From Riemerella columbipharyngis (GTDB lineage Bacteria; Bacteroidota; Bacteroidia; Flavobacteriales; Weeksellaceae), in assembly GCF_900101995.1 (NCBI RefSeq), contig NZ_FNAS01000006.1:44046-108045 (forward strand): a DNA stretch of 64,000 nt, in the 5' to 3' direction. A program made the translations under genes and the position numbers. Below, one piece after another: positions 27,444 to 37,348 of this stretch (position 1 is its first letter; every line of letters begins with the position of its first letter). Under the pieces are notes generated by a model. The model saw only the letters and a list, made by a program, of their open reading frames with translations. It was not told the origin of the DNA and ran no database searches.

Positions 27444-28784
27444 CTACAGCGTAATCTTCTGAATACCCTTAGTTTTAGTTTTTATTTTTTTATCATTAAT
27501 GAATAATTTCCTTATTCCAAACGCTTTAAGGTCATCAAAATTAATTTCTAACGCTTTCACTCTTGAAGTCTGTATTGAAAGGGTATGACGCTCTATTTGC
27601 GCTTGAATTTTCGCATAATGTTTCCGCTCATTTCTTTTGAAAACATCGTAATAGAACCCTTTATTGAAAACACCTGAAAGAGTCTGCGTTTTACCGTCAC
27701 GAAGTACAGTGAGACTGGCAGCATCTCCGGCTTTCTTAGAAGCAGCATAAATATATGGAGTATAAGGAGAAGTAATACTGTCTTTGCCCATCATTACAAT
27801 GATATCTCCTGGTTTTACACCCATTTTTTTTGCTGTCGCAGAATCATTCTTAAAGCCTTTTACTTTAAGACCGTCATTCCCCTGATAGCTGTAATCGTAG
27901 CTAACCCCGAAATCTGCTTTGTCATTAAAGACTTTCAGATGATAAGGTTTTTGCCAGTTTTTAGGCATTTGCAATGTATCTATCTCGTTTATCCTTATTC
28001 CTTGTACAAAATCCTGTTGAGGTACGGCAGTCTCCCAACTCCAAGAAAGAGTAGGTGTAAGGCTGTTTTGATTAACAAAGCTGGTAAGCACTGGAATTTC
28101 AGCGTCTATATAGCTCATCTCATGGTTGCCTTTCGGCTCTGAATAAACCACATTGCGGTCAATGGATTTTAGATAATCTATCGTAGGTCTAATCTGTGTA
28201 ATAGGATAAAGCATATCCCCGTCAGTATTGATAATATAAAGAGGTTTATTGTTTATATTCTCAGAGAATACAGCAGACTCTCCGGCTTTATTAGCCACGC
28301 TAAGACTTCCATTCATAGCAATAAAACCGGCGAATGGGAAAGGATTGTTCATCGCCATATACATTACCCCTGAACCTCCGTCTGAAAAACCACTTAGAAA
28401 AATTTTATCAGTATTGACCTTGAACTGTTTTACAACATTATTCATCTCGCCGAGTACCATCTGAGTTCCCACCTTATCAAACCATGTAGCTCCTTTTTGC
28501 CCATAGCTGAACATTAAATAAAATTTACCTTCGTCTGCCCATTTCAATAGAGGCGAACGCTTCATATAATCCAAAGGATTTTTCTTAATAACAGGAGCAG
28601 AAATCGAGCCGTGAAGATAAATTACCAATGGATAAGATTTTGCCTTATCTATCCCCTTCGGAGTATAGAGGATATAAGGGCGAGATACATTGTCTGCACA
28701 AGAGTAGCTAAGCTCTGTAAATGTTCCTGTCTGTGCTTTAATAAAAACAGATATACATAATAGAATAGAAATAATAGATTTCAT
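27444..28784 (-). CDS. Secreted alpha/beta hydrolase with a PDZ-like domain
   Basis: The protein has 446 residues. A signal peptide (1-17) precedes an esterase or depolymerase-like alpha/beta hydrolase. The oxyanion motif YLHGS is at 56-60, the nucleophile Ser134 lies in GFSDGGSG, and the acid and histidine candidates are in NTDGDMLY and KGNHEMS. A PDZ-like segment is at about 300-370 (KKMGVKPGDIIVMMGKDSI). Fold resembles feruloyl esterases and PHB depolymerases; substrate is unknown. It is transcribed toward the TonB receptor, so the two may be co-expressed. Confidence 0.75.
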   Translation of the reverse strand: MKSIISILLCISVFIKAQTGTFTELSYSCADNVSRPYILYTPKGIDKAKSYPLVIYLHGSISAPVIKKNPLDYMKRSPLLKWADEGKFYLMFSYGQKGATWFDKVGTQMVLGEMNNVVKQFKVNTDKIFLSGFSDGGSGVMYMAMNNPFPFAGFIAMNGSLSVANKAGESAVFSENINNKPLYIINTDGDMLYPITQIRPTIDYLKSIDRNVVYSEPKGNHEMSYIDAEIPVLTSFVNQNSLTPTLSWSWETAVPQQDFVQGIRINEIDTLQMPKNWQKPYHLKVFNDKADFGVSYDYSYQGNDGLKVKGFKNDSATAKKMGVKPGDIIVMMGKDSITSPYTPYIYAASKKAGDAASLTVLRDGKTQTLSGVFNKGFYYDVFKRNERKHYAKIQAQIERHTLSIQTSRVKALEINFDDLKAFGIRKLFINDKKIKTKTKGIQKITL

Positions 28785-28809
28785 ATTTTTAAGTATTATA
28801 ATTATATTT

Positions 28810-29961
28810 TTAAAGTTTTATATCTAAATCAAAGAGCAAAATCTGGGTAACTTCATCGTTGCTAAAATTATTATCCGAAATCAAAAGCACCGACTGATGT
28901 CCGTTCGGAAGCTTAGGTCCGAAGCATATCCCCTCCAAATTGTCTATATGAATTCCCAAATTTGATAAATCTAAAAGCAATTTTTTAGTGGCAGGTCTTT
29001 TCAATGGATAATCTTTTAGAGAAGCTATATTGTTTATATTTTCGGCATTAGAGAAATCCGCCAAATAAATTCTTACTGCCAAATCCGAATGCCCCGCGGC
29101 ATACGAACGTTCCAAAACCAGCATTTTATCGTTGCCCAAGACGTAGTTCTCGGAGATCCCATTCATTGCTTCTGCATTGGCAGGGATAGGCGTCTGAATG
29201 ACTTTGTCCAGCGGATAAGCGTATTGTGCTAAAATCTTACCCGAAGGATAGCTATACTTGATAATTCTACTCCAATATTTTCCCGGTATCGTCTTTGCCG
29301 CTTCACTATCTTGATAAAGAGGCTCCTCGGTGCTTACCCATAGATGTTTGTAATCATTAGAAAAACTCATCCCCTCAAAAACACCGTTCCTACGAGGACC
29401 AAAGTTCTTTTTGTCCATCACAAATTGAGAAGGCAACGGCAATTGGCTTATCGTTTTACCACTCATTATTGCGACATAAATTGATGGATTTTCTATGACA
29501 TCTCCTTTCCGCTCTCCTTCGCTCGACCAAACAATAATATTCTCTTTAGGATTGTACCTAATACTTTCAGGGTCCGGTACTTGATTTTCTTTTCCTTTTA
29601 TACCGTATGCCGGGAACAGCTGCCCGTTTTCCATTTTAAGGCTGTCAACAGCCACTACACTGAAATTTTTAATTTTATTATCCGAAATATCAAACTTCAG
29701 GGTGTAATACCGAGGAACTCCCCTGCTCCCTCTATCATCGGAAATAGAATAATACTGCTGATGCTCTTTGTCATAATCAATCCCCGAAAGCCCGCCGATA
29801 AGCGTCCCTTGGAAATGAGCATCATTAGGGATAATATATTCATCTAAAAGTTTAAGAGTGCTTTTGGACGATACCTGTGTATTAAATAATGTTTGGCAAG
29901 ACTGAAGCCCTATGATAGAAGCTAAGAGCGGCAACCATCTATATAATTTCATTTTTCTCAT
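28810..29961 (-). CDS. Lipoprotein of the esterase-like phytase family
   Basis: The protein has 383 residues with a lipoprotein signal (Cys22 in GLQSC). It has the beta-propeller pattern of the 'esterase-like activity of phytase' family (GGLSGIDYDKEHQQYY, DPESIRYNP, NGVFEGMSFS, NLEGICFGP). The name does not prove phytase activity. It sits next to a secreted hydrolase, and a periplasmic or surface hydrolase role for phosphoesters is inference. A second in-frame ATG three codons later is equally possible as start. Confidence 0.8.
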   Translation of the reverse strand: MRKMKLYRWLPLLASIIGLQSCQTLFNTQVSSKSTLKLLDEYIIPNDAHFQGTLIGGLSGIDYDKEHQQYYSISDDRGSRGVPRYYTLKFDISDNKIKNFSVVAVDSLKMENGQLFPAYGIKGKENQVPDPESIRYNPKENIIVWSSEGERKGDVIENPSIYVAIMSGKTISQLPLPSQFVMDKKNFGPRRNGVFEGMSFSNDYKHLWVSTEEPLYQDSEAAKTIPGKYWSRIIKYSYPSGKILAQYAYPLDKVIQTPIPANAEAMNGISENYVLGNDKMLVLERSYAAGHSDLAVRIYLADFSNAENINNIASLKDYPLKRPATKKLLLDLSNLGIHIDNLEGICFGPKLPNGHQSVLLISDNNFSNDEVTQILLFDLDIKL

Positions 29962-29977
29962 TTTAGAGCAAATATTT

Positions 29978-30730
29978 TTAATAAAAATATTTTTTAAGCT
30001 GTACCGATGCTCCTTTCATTTCGCCTTTCATAGGTGGGTTGCATTTCGTTATTTTTACGCTGATACTTTCTATGTATTCAAAAGCGTTATGCAGCTTATT
30101 GATGATCCGCCCGGCTACCCTCTCCAAAAGTTTTGATGGTATCGCCATTTCCCTATGAATAATGTCATTCACCTCCGCATAAGAAATCGTTTCTTCTATT
30201 TCGTCTGTTCTGGTCGCACGCCATATATCCGCTTCTATTTCTACCGTTACCAAATAATAAGTACCCATCTTACGCTCTTCCTCCAAAACACCGTGATAAG
30301 CATAAATCTTGACATCTTCCAGAATAATCTTGGCGGTATTCATTTCTTCGTGAATATCATCTATCTCCGGAAACTCATACTTCATTGTGTAATAAATTTC
30401 TTTTAGAGGTTTATCTGCATCTTCCAATGGTATCTCTGGGACAAAAACATTTTTATCTTCATATTCATCTTTAATCACCTCTGCCTGAATATTTTCTCCG
30501 CAGTATAGAATATTTGGAGATTTTATCTCCGCTACTCTATCTACTAATTCACCATCTACATAGTCGGCCACATTTAGTACTTCCTCCGGCAAAAAGCTCT
30601 CTGCCAAAATAGTAAAACCTTTCTCTTTTTTTAATTCTTGGATAAGCTTGGGTAAGTCTTTATAATCCGGCTCCTTAAATTCGTCTATAATTCCAAAGTC
30701 CGGTACCGGCAGGTTCTTTTTATTGCTCAT
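29978..30730 (-). CDS. folB: Dihydroneopterin aldolase with a 130-residue N-terminal extension
   Basis: Residues 133-250 form a complete FolB domain (EDVKIYAYHGVLEEERK, SYAEVNDII, LLERVAGRII, KCNPP with Lys229). FolB makes 6-hydroxymethyl-dihydropterin in folate synthesis and is usually about 120 residues. Here about 129 residues precede it in the same frame with no stop; they are acidic and not recognised. Met130 (30343) would start a normal-sized FolB, so two starts are possible. The long form overlaps gmk by four bases, which supports it as the translated form. Confidence 0.85.
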   Translation of the reverse strand: MSNKKNLPVPDFGIIDEFKEPDYKDLPKLIQELKKEKGFTILAESFLPEEVLNVADYVDGELVDRVAEIKSPNILYCGENIQAEVIKDEYEDKNVFVPEIPLEDADKPLKEIYYTMKYEFPEIDDIHEEMNTAKIILEDVKIYAYHGVLEEERKMGTYYLVTVEIEADIWRATRTDEIEETISYAEVNDIIHREMAIPSKLLERVAGRIINKLHNAFEYIESISVKITKCNPPMKGEMKGASVQLKKYFY

Positions 30731-31293
30731 TGTTCTAAAAATTTTATTATTAAGGTCTTAATTTCTTTTTGGGCATCGGTAAGCTGGTCATTGACAACGA
30801 CCTTATCAAAATATTTTTGATATTTAAGTTCTTCCTCCGCTTTTTGTACGCGTACTTTTATCGTGTCCTCGTCATCTGTGGCTCTCCCTTTCAGGCGTTT
30901 TTCCAGTTCTTCCACGCTTGGTGGTGCTATAAATACAGACAACGCTTCATCCTGAAAATACTTTTTAAGGTTTACCCCGCCCACTACATCTACATCAAAA
31001 ATCACCACGCCTCCGCTATCCCAGATACGCTGTACTTCGGATTTCAGAGTGCCGTAGAATTTATCGGGATAGACTTCTTCGTACTCTACAAAATCATCGC
31101 TTGCAATGCGTATTCTAAACTCATCAGGGGTAAGAAAATAGTAGTCTTGTCCGTTTTTTTCATTTCCTCTTGGGGCTCTTGTAGTTGCTGACACAGAAAA
31201 ACTAAGGTTTGGAATTTGTTCCAAGCAATGCTTTACCAGAGTAGTTTTCCCACTTCCGGACGGTGCTGAAAATATGATAACTTTATTATTCAA
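30727..31293 (-). CDS. gmk: Guanylate kinase
   Basis: The enzyme makes GDP from GMP and ATP. The protein has 188 residues. Walker A is at 10-17 (APSGSGKT), with the GMP-binding lid RAPRGNEKNGQDYYF following. The start is TTG at 31293, since no ATG fits the family N-terminus. It overlaps the extended folB by four bases (translational coupling likely). Confidence 0.95.
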   Translation of the reverse strand: MNNKVIIFSAPSGSGKTTLVKHCLEQIPNLSFSVSATTRAPRGNEKNGQDYYFLTPDEFRIRIASDDFVEYEEVYPDKFYGTLKSEVQRIWDSGGVVIFDVDVVGGVNLKKYFQDEALSVFIAPPSVEELEKRLKGRATDDEDTIKVRVQKAEEELKYQKYFDKVVVNDQLTDAQKEIKTLIIKFLEQ

Positions 31294-31494
31294 AATTTAT
31301 ACTTTTTGTTCAACAAATTATTATTTGTCAAATTTAAGTATAAAAATGAAAAAATAAACTATTTAGACAGATTATATTTAACAACAAAGTCATCTAAGCT
31401 TTTTAACGGCAACCATTTTCTTACTTGATAAACCATATCTTTCGTATTTTTAATGGCTAAAAGTAAACAACGAGATTATTTCTTATTTTATTAT

Positions 31495-31502
31495 ATATTT
31501 GC
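31495..31502 (+). promoter_or_regulatory. Candidate -7 box (TATATTTG) before a decayed gene
   Basis: Exact TAnnTTTG match, 39 bases before the ATG at 31542. No clear -33 element. The rest of 31294-31541, between divergent gmk and this gene, holds nothing recognisable. Confidence 0.35.
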
Positions 31503-31541
31503 GAATATATAAATATTCACTAAAATAAAAAATAATATACT

Positions 31542-32092
31542 ATGAAACATTTGATAAAAACAGATATTTTACTTATAGAAACACTTTTTCTTACAGGGGG
31601 TAATAACCATAGAAAAACCGACTGAGAAAAAAACAGACTAAAATGCAAAGTAAAAAACTATACTCAATTCTGTTATAGGGCGGTGGAGCACTTCGGAAAG
31701 ATTGAAAAAGGCATTTTTTTCGATAATGATATCTATATCTATGACAACAAGGGGAATAAAATAGATTATACAAGTTACAATGCCGATGGTAGTTTAACAA
31801 AAAAAGAAACTTATCAATACTACAACAAAGGTAATTTAGTAGAATATAACATGTATAACACCAACAGTAGTTTATTTAGTAAATATATCTTTAAGTACTA
31901 CGATAATTGGACTCAAGCACCGCAAGGGAAATTAAATAGAGACAATTTCTTACAATCCCAACAGTAGTTTATATGAAAAAAAACACTTATCAATACGAGT
32001 ATGACAACCACGGAAACTGGACAAAACAAATTGAGTTTAATAATAATAAGCCATATAATACTATCGCAGAGCATATTTATGAATACTACTAA
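31542..32092 (+). pseudogene. Decayed tyrosine-rich repeat protein
   Basis: ATG 31542 gives a short frame that stops. From 31683 another frame encodes repeats of the form YDNKGNKIDYTSYNADGSL and YYNKGNLVEYNMYN. At about 31890 it leaves frame, and a third frame continues with YEYDNHGNWTKQIEFNNN and ends IAEHIYEYY at TAA 32090-32092. Such YD/GN repeats occur in secreted Bacteroidota proteins. At least two frameshifts make it a pseudogene unless the sequence is wrong. Function unknown. Confidence 0.55.
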
Positions 32093-32165
32093 AGATACTT
32101 ATATAGCATTGTATTAACCTAATACTATAATTTTTAGCAGTAACCACTCCCTATTATTTCACCAT

Positions 32166-32196
32166 AAAAAACAGCCCTATACTCTAAGGCTGTTTT
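32166..32196 (-). terminator. Rho-independent terminator of the nuo operon
   Basis: A 9-bp stem (32168-32176 with 32188-32196) ends in T's on both strands. It serves nuoN and possibly the convergent pseudogene. Confidence 0.8.
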
Positions 32197-32222
32197 CATT
32201 TAAGTTAATTCAAAGATATTCT

Positions 32223-33608
32223 TTAATTCAATCCAAATTGGTATGCGAATAAATCCGGATAAACCCCCAACGCAATAAGCAACAATATAACGAATACAGC
32301 AACTATTTTGTAAGTTATAGAAGCACTCTCACTTGTTTTGAATGTGGTTTCTTTGTAGAAAAACATTGCTATAATCAGTCTTAGGTAGTACGCTATACTT
32401 AGTGCAGAACCAACAATAGCCACAATAACTACAAGCAAAGCACCTCCGCTTATTGCCTGACTGAATATATTAAACTTACCTATAAACCCTGCCGTAAGAG
32501 GAATCCCCGCCATAGACAATAACGAAACTGCCGATACCAAAGCAAGAAGCGGCTCCGTTTTTGCCAATCCGCAAAAAGCATCGAAAGAGGTTTCTTTCTT
32601 AATCTTTTCTACCCATATCAAATTCATAAACACTCCTATTGTTGCTAATGAATAAGCAAAAAGATAAAATGCCATATAATAGTAAGATGCTACATTGTAC
32701 CCAAAAAATATCAAAGCGATATATCCCGCGTGAGAAACACTGGAGTATGCCAGCATTCTTTTGGCGTTAGTTTGGGCCAAGCCCATAAGATTCGACAAAA
32801 TGAGTGTTATTACTACTAAAGCGGCAATTATATCTATCCACCCGGAAAAACTTCCGCCAAAACCCATCGTCATCATTTTGAAAAAAGCCGCAAAACCTGC
32901 TATCTTTACCACAGAAGCCATAAAAGAAGTAATAAGAGAAGGCGCCCCCTGATAAACATCTGGACTCCACATATGAAACGGTGCTAACGAAACCTTGAAC
33001 GCCATAGCCACCAACATCAAAATAACTCCTAATAAGAAAACAGTATCTTTACCGTTGGTAATACTGAAATTGTGTATCGCTCCCAAATCAAAACTGCCTG
33101 CCCCCCCATAAACAAGGGCTATCCCAAACAATAAAAACCCTGTGGCAAATGCCCCCATCAGAAAATATTTCATAGAAGCCTCTACGGAACGAATATTGGT
33201 TTTGGTACTTCCTGCTATTACATAGAGTGGTATAGAGAGGATTTCTATCCCCAAAAATAAGGTTACCAAATTTTGAAATCCGAATAATATAATTCCTCCG
33301 CAAAGAGAGAACAATATCAGTGCATATAATTCGGACTGATGGCTCCTATGGTTGCTAAATGCAAAACTTCCCAAGAAAAATATCAATAGGGTAATGGCTA
33401 AAACCATTTTGGTATAAAGTGCCGCTACACCATTGAAATAAAACATTGGTTTATATTTTGCAAAAAAATCACAATCCGAACCATAGCTTACGGCTAATGC
33501 TATGCCTAACCCTAAAATCCCTACATATCTCGCAAACTTACCTTGATTGAATACCCCTGTAAACAATACCGATACCGCAGTGAGAAATACAATAATTAAA
33601 ACACTCAT
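32223..33608 (-). CDS. nuoN: NADH-quinone oxidoreductase subunit N
   Basis: This is an antiporter-like membrane subunit of complex I, one of three proton channels (L, M, N). ATG 33608 is taken as start (461 residues); an in-frame TTG lies five codons upstream. About 14 hydrophobic helices are seen, with the key broken-helix regions FLGIEILSIPLYVIAG and KVSLAPFHMWSPDVYQGAP. It is the last gene of the operon. Confidence 0.95.
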   Translation of the reverse strand: MSVLIIVFLTAVSVLFTGVFNQGKFARYVGILGLGIALAVSYGSDCDFFAKYKPMFYFNGVAALYTKMVLAITLLIFFLGSFAFSNHRSHQSELYALILFSLCGGIILFGFQNLVTLFLGIEILSIPLYVIAGSTKTNIRSVEASMKYFLMGAFATGFLLFGIALVYGGAGSFDLGAIHNFSITNGKDTVFLLGVILMLVAMAFKVSLAPFHMWSPDVYQGAPSLITSFMASVVKIAGFAAFFKMMTMGFGGSFSGWIDIIAALVVITLILSNLMGLAQTNAKRMLAYSSVSHAGYIALIFFGYNVASYYYMAFYLFAYSLATIGVFMNLIWVEKIKKETSFDAFCGLAKTEPLLALVSAVSLLSMAGIPLTAGFIGKFNIFSQAISGGALLVVIVAIVGSALSIAYYLRLIIAMFFYKETTFKTSESASITYKIVAVFVILLLIALGVYPDLFAYQFGLN

Positions 33609-33629
33609 CTTTCTTTTATACAAATATTT

Positions 33630-35114
33630 TTAACTTATCACCGATAAGTAGATAAACTTCAATGAACTATGCACCAAATCAATTATGATGCTCGGATAAA
33701 CACCAAGCGTAATCACAAAGAATGCTAAAACAGCCAACACGATAAACTCCGATGTAGAGAGGTCTTTCACACCAGACAAAACAGCTTCATCACCTTCTCC
33801 GAACATAGCTTTAGCATAAAGCCTAAGTAGATAAACAGCTGCAAAAATCACGGTAAGACCGGCTATAATCATAGTCAGAGTATTATAATCAAATAACGAT
33901 TTCAGCAATATAAACTCTCCCACAAAACCATTGGTCAAAGGAACAGCCATAGAACCGAAAAGAATAATCATAAATAATACTGCAAACTTCGGTGCTACTT
34001 TCGCTAAACCGCCCATCTCTCTAATGTCACGCGTTTTGAATCTCTTGATTAAAATATCTGAGCAATAGAAAAGCCCTACAACATTGATACCGTGGGCAAA
34101 TGCCTGAACCAAAGCCCCTTCGGCTCCTTCTATTGTGAAATTACCTCTAAGCGTAACTACTGCCGATGCAAAAATACCTGCTACCATAAGCCCAACGTGA
34201 GATAAAGATGAATAGGCTATAATTCTCTTAACATCTGTTTTTACAATAGCTATCAATGCACCATAAAGAATACCGCAAACGGAGAGTACAATTACAATCT
34301 CTCCGGAGCAGCCTGCTATAGCATCCGGAGTTATTGGAATTAAATATCTCAAAACACCGAATATTGCCATTTTCAGCATTATCCCCGACAAAAGCATAGA
34401 GCCTTGAGATGGTGCATAAGTATAAGTATCTGCCTGCCACGTATGAAATGGAAAAACCGGCAACTTAACTGCAAATGCCATAAATATCATCCAGAATACA
34501 AAAACTTGTTGGTTAGGATTTAGGTCGGTATTATACAAATCTATTAACGAAAAAGAATCGGCGTATTGGTATAAATAAATAAGCCCCACCAGCATAAATA
34601 AAGAACCAAAGAATGTATATACAAAAAACTTTGTAGTTACTCTCAAACGTTGATCCTCTTGCCCCCATAGTCCGCTGATGAACCATATCGGAATAAGCGT
34701 AACTTCCCAAAAAACATAGAACAAAAGTCCGTCTAATGATGAAAATACACCTAAAAGCCCAAACTGCATCAGCAAGATAAGTGCATAGAATGTATTGCGG
34801 TAAGATTTTTCCTCATTGAAAGAAGAAAGAATAATGAGCGGCACAAGAATATTCGTAAGCAATACGAAAAGCAACCCCATACCATCTACCCCCAGATCAA
34901 TACTACTCCGCATAAGCCAAGACCACTGGTAGTGGATGCTATACTGAAGATGACTGTCTACACTATCCGAGTAATTAAAACTACACAACATAAGGGCTGC
35001 AACCACCAATTCTGCAACTGCCACACCCAATGCCAAATATTTGCTAATGGAACCTTTCCACGCAAAAACTAATCCCGACCCTAATAAAGGTAATAGTAAT
35101 AGTGCTAATAACAT
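33630..35114 (-). CDS. nuoM: NADH-quinone oxidoreductase subunit M
   Basis: Antiporter-like proton-channel subunit with 494 residues and about 14 membrane helices. Family sequence FYVFWEVTLIPIWFISGLWG carries the conserved glutamate, and VKLPVFPFHTWQADTYTYAP the broken helix. It lies three bases after nuoL and 21 bases before nuoN. Confidence 0.95.
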   Translation of the reverse strand: MLLALLLLPLLGSGLVFAWKGSISKYLALGVAVAELVVAALMLCSFNYSDSVDSHLQYSIHYQWSWLMRSSIDLGVDGMGLLFVLLTNILVPLIILSSFNEEKSYRNTFYALILLMQFGLLGVFSSLDGLLFYVFWEVTLIPIWFISGLWGQEDQRLRVTTKFFVYTFFGSLFMLVGLIYLYQYADSFSLIDLYNTDLNPNQQVFVFWMIFMAFAVKLPVFPFHTWQADTYTYAPSQGSMLLSGIMLKMAIFGVLRYLIPITPDAIAGCSGEIVIVLSVCGILYGALIAIVKTDVKRIIAYSSLSHVGLMVAGIFASAVVTLRGNFTIEGAEGALVQAFAHGINVVGLFYCSDILIKRFKTRDIREMGGLAKVAPKFAVLFMIILFGSMAVPLTNGFVGEFILLKSLFDYNTLTMIIAGLTVIFAAVYLLRLYAKAMFGEGDEAVLSGVKDLSTSEFIVLAVLAFFVITLGVYPSIIIDLVHSSLKFIYLSVIS

Positions 35115-35117
35115 TTA

Positions 35118-37013
35118 CTATTGTAATATAAAGTTAATAATTAATATAATTCCCACTGCTAAAGACATAATGAAAATATATATCTCTACATTTCCATTTT
35201 GTAACTTCTTGAAAGATCTTCCGGATGCTATCGCTCCAATACCAATACCGTTTACCAATCCATCCAAAATCTTTTTATCAAATACAGAATACACTCTGCC
35301 CAATACCTCTATGGGTTTTACAAAGAGAATATTGTACACCTCGTCTATATAGAGCCTTTTAGCCGAAAGTTTTTCCCAGCCTTTGTATTCGTCCTCCGGA
35401 AGAGCCACTTTATTTTTACCGACATACATCGTTCTCACCCAAATCCAAATACAGAAAAACATAAATATCGTAGCACCTAATAATATCATCTCTGTACCAA
35501 AAGGAACTTCGGCGTGTTCTATAGGATAAACAAATATCGGATGCAGCCAATGTGCTAAACTCTGATATTTACCTTCTCCGATAAAATGCGGCAAATTAAA
35601 GAAGCCTCCTACTAAGGATAAAAATGCCAATACCATAAGCGGCAAAGTCATATTTAGAGGACTCTCGTGCAGATGATGCTTTTGCTCGTCAGTCCCTCTG
35701 AATGTCCCGTGAAATGTAAGGTAATACAAACGGAACATATAGGTAGCCGTCATTCCCGCTATTACAAATAACAAGAACCAGCAAACAGGCGAATGTGCGA
35801 AATTAGCCGTCAATATCTCATCTTTGGAAATCATTCCCGAGAATAGAGGCATTCCGGAAATCGCCAATGTTCCTATTAAAAATGTAATGTGTGTAATAGG
35901 AATGTATTTTCTCAAACCTCCCATATAACGCATATCCTGCTCGCCGCTCATCGCATGAATTACAGAACCGGAACCAAGAAATAATAAGGCTTTGAAAAAG
36001 GCGTGTGTCATCAAATGAAACATTGCAGTAGTATAAGCACCTACCCCCAACGCCGCAAACATATACCCCAACTGAGAAACGGTAGAATACGCCAATACTT
36101 TTTTAATATCATTTTGCCTCAATGCCATAAATGCCGCCACTCCTGCCGTAGCGATAGCAATCACTAAAATCACGCCCTGAGTGGTAGGAGCAAGAGAGTA
36201 AAGGTAATTAGACCTTACGATGAGATAGATCCCTGCCGTTACCATCGTAGCGGCGTGGATAAGTGCCGATACCGGCGTAGGACCAGCCATCGCATCGGGC
36301 AACCATGTAAACAGTGGAATTTGCGCAGATTTTCCCACAGCACCCACAAATAAGCTCAATGTAATGAATATGATAATGGCACCATCTTTCTGAAAATGTG
36401 CAGAGTTTTGGGATACGCTAAGATAATCTACAACATTTGTTTGGTAGGCTATCATAAAAATCCCTACCAATAGCCCCAAATCTCCGATACGGTTCATTAT
36501 AAAGGCTTTCCTTGATGCTTTCCCGTACTCCACATTTTTGTACCAAAAACCTATCAAAAGGTACGAACACACGCCTACGCCTTCCCAGCCTATGAATAAA
36601 ATGAGATAATTACTTCCCATTACCAACAACAACATCGAAAAGACAAAGAGATTGAGATAAGTAAAGAATTTGTAAAACCCTTCGTCGTGGCTCATATAGC
36701 CGATAGAATAGAGGTGAATCAAAGAACCTATTCCGGTAATGATCATCATCATCATCAATGACAATTGATCCACCTGAAATCCAAAATTCACTTGTATTCC
36801 ATTAACTCTAAACCATTGAAAAGCCTTGACTACAATAGGCTGCCCCTCTGCATTAAAGTTTATAAAAAGGAACAAGGATAATAGGAACGAACAAAAAACC
36901 ACCGCAGTAGCCAATCCGCCCACCAATAATTTTGGTAATTTCTTTCCTAATAATCCGTTAACTAAAAACCCTAACAAAGGAAAAAGAACAATTGTATATA
37001 TCATATTTTCCAT
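35118..37013 (-). CDS. nuoL: NADH-quinone oxidoreductase subunit L
   Basis: The largest membrane subunit, with 631 residues. It has an antiporter-like core (FIGWEGVGVCSYLLIGFWY, KSAQIPLFTWLPDAMAGPTP, HAATMVTAG) plus C-terminal amphipathic and anchor helices (about 530-631). It works as the distal proton channel of the membrane arm. The gene lies six bases after nuoK. Confidence 0.96.
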   Translation of the reverse strand: MENMIYTIVLFPLLGFLVNGLLGKKLPKLLVGGLATAVVFCSFLLSLFLFINFNAEGQPIVVKAFQWFRVNGIQVNFGFQVDQLSLMMMMIITGIGSLIHLYSIGYMSHDEGFYKFFTYLNLFVFSMLLLVMGSNYLILFIGWEGVGVCSYLLIGFWYKNVEYGKASRKAFIMNRIGDLGLLVGIFMIAYQTNVVDYLSVSQNSAHFQKDGAIIIFITLSLFVGAVGKSAQIPLFTWLPDAMAGPTPVSALIHAATMVTAGIYLIVRSNYLYSLAPTTQGVILVIAIATAGVAAFMALRQNDIKKVLAYSTVSQLGYMFAALGVGAYTTAMFHLMTHAFFKALLFLGSGSVIHAMSGEQDMRYMGGLRKYIPITHITFLIGTLAISGMPLFSGMISKDEILTANFAHSPVCWFLLFVIAGMTATYMFRLYYLTFHGTFRGTDEQKHHLHESPLNMTLPLMVLAFLSLVGGFFNLPHFIGEGKYQSLAHWLHPIFVYPIEHAEVPFGTEMILLGATIFMFFCIWIWVRTMYVGKNKVALPEDEYKGWEKLSAKRLYIDEVYNILFVKPIEVLGRVYSVFDKKILDGLVNGIGIGAIASGRSFKKLQNGNVEIYIFIMSLAVGIILIINFILQ

Positions 37014-37019
37014 ATTTCT

Positions 37020-37346
37020 TTAACCTTTTAATTTGCTTAATATACTAATATCCACCGACTTGGTATTTCTATACATCATTGTAATAATGGCAAGCCCTAC
37101 GGCTACCTCAGCTGCAGCTACCACCATTATGAAAAACACTAATATCTGCCCGTTTCCGTCTCCTTTGTATGTAGAAAATGCTACCAAAAGTAGATTTACA
37201 GAATTGAGCATCAGCTCTACGCATCCCAATATGAGAATGGCGTTTTTTCTGAGCAAAACTCCCAAAACTCCCAAACAAAACAAAAATGTAGAGAGAATCA
37301 CAAAATAATTCAATGGGATATGCTGAATAAATGTATTCGTTTCCAT
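37020..37346 (-). CDS. nuoK: NADH-quinone oxidoreductase subunit K
   Basis: Small membrane subunit, 108 residues, three helices. ILGCVELMLNSVNLLLVAFS carries the conserved glutamate of the proton path. It lies two bases after nuoJ. Confidence 0.95.
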   Translation of the reverse strand: METNTFIQHIPLNYFVILSTFLFCLGVLGVLLRKNAILILGCVELMLNSVNLLLVAFSTYKGDGNGQILVFFIMVVAAAEVAVGLAIITMMYRNTKSVDISILSKLKG

Positions 37347-37348
37347 AA

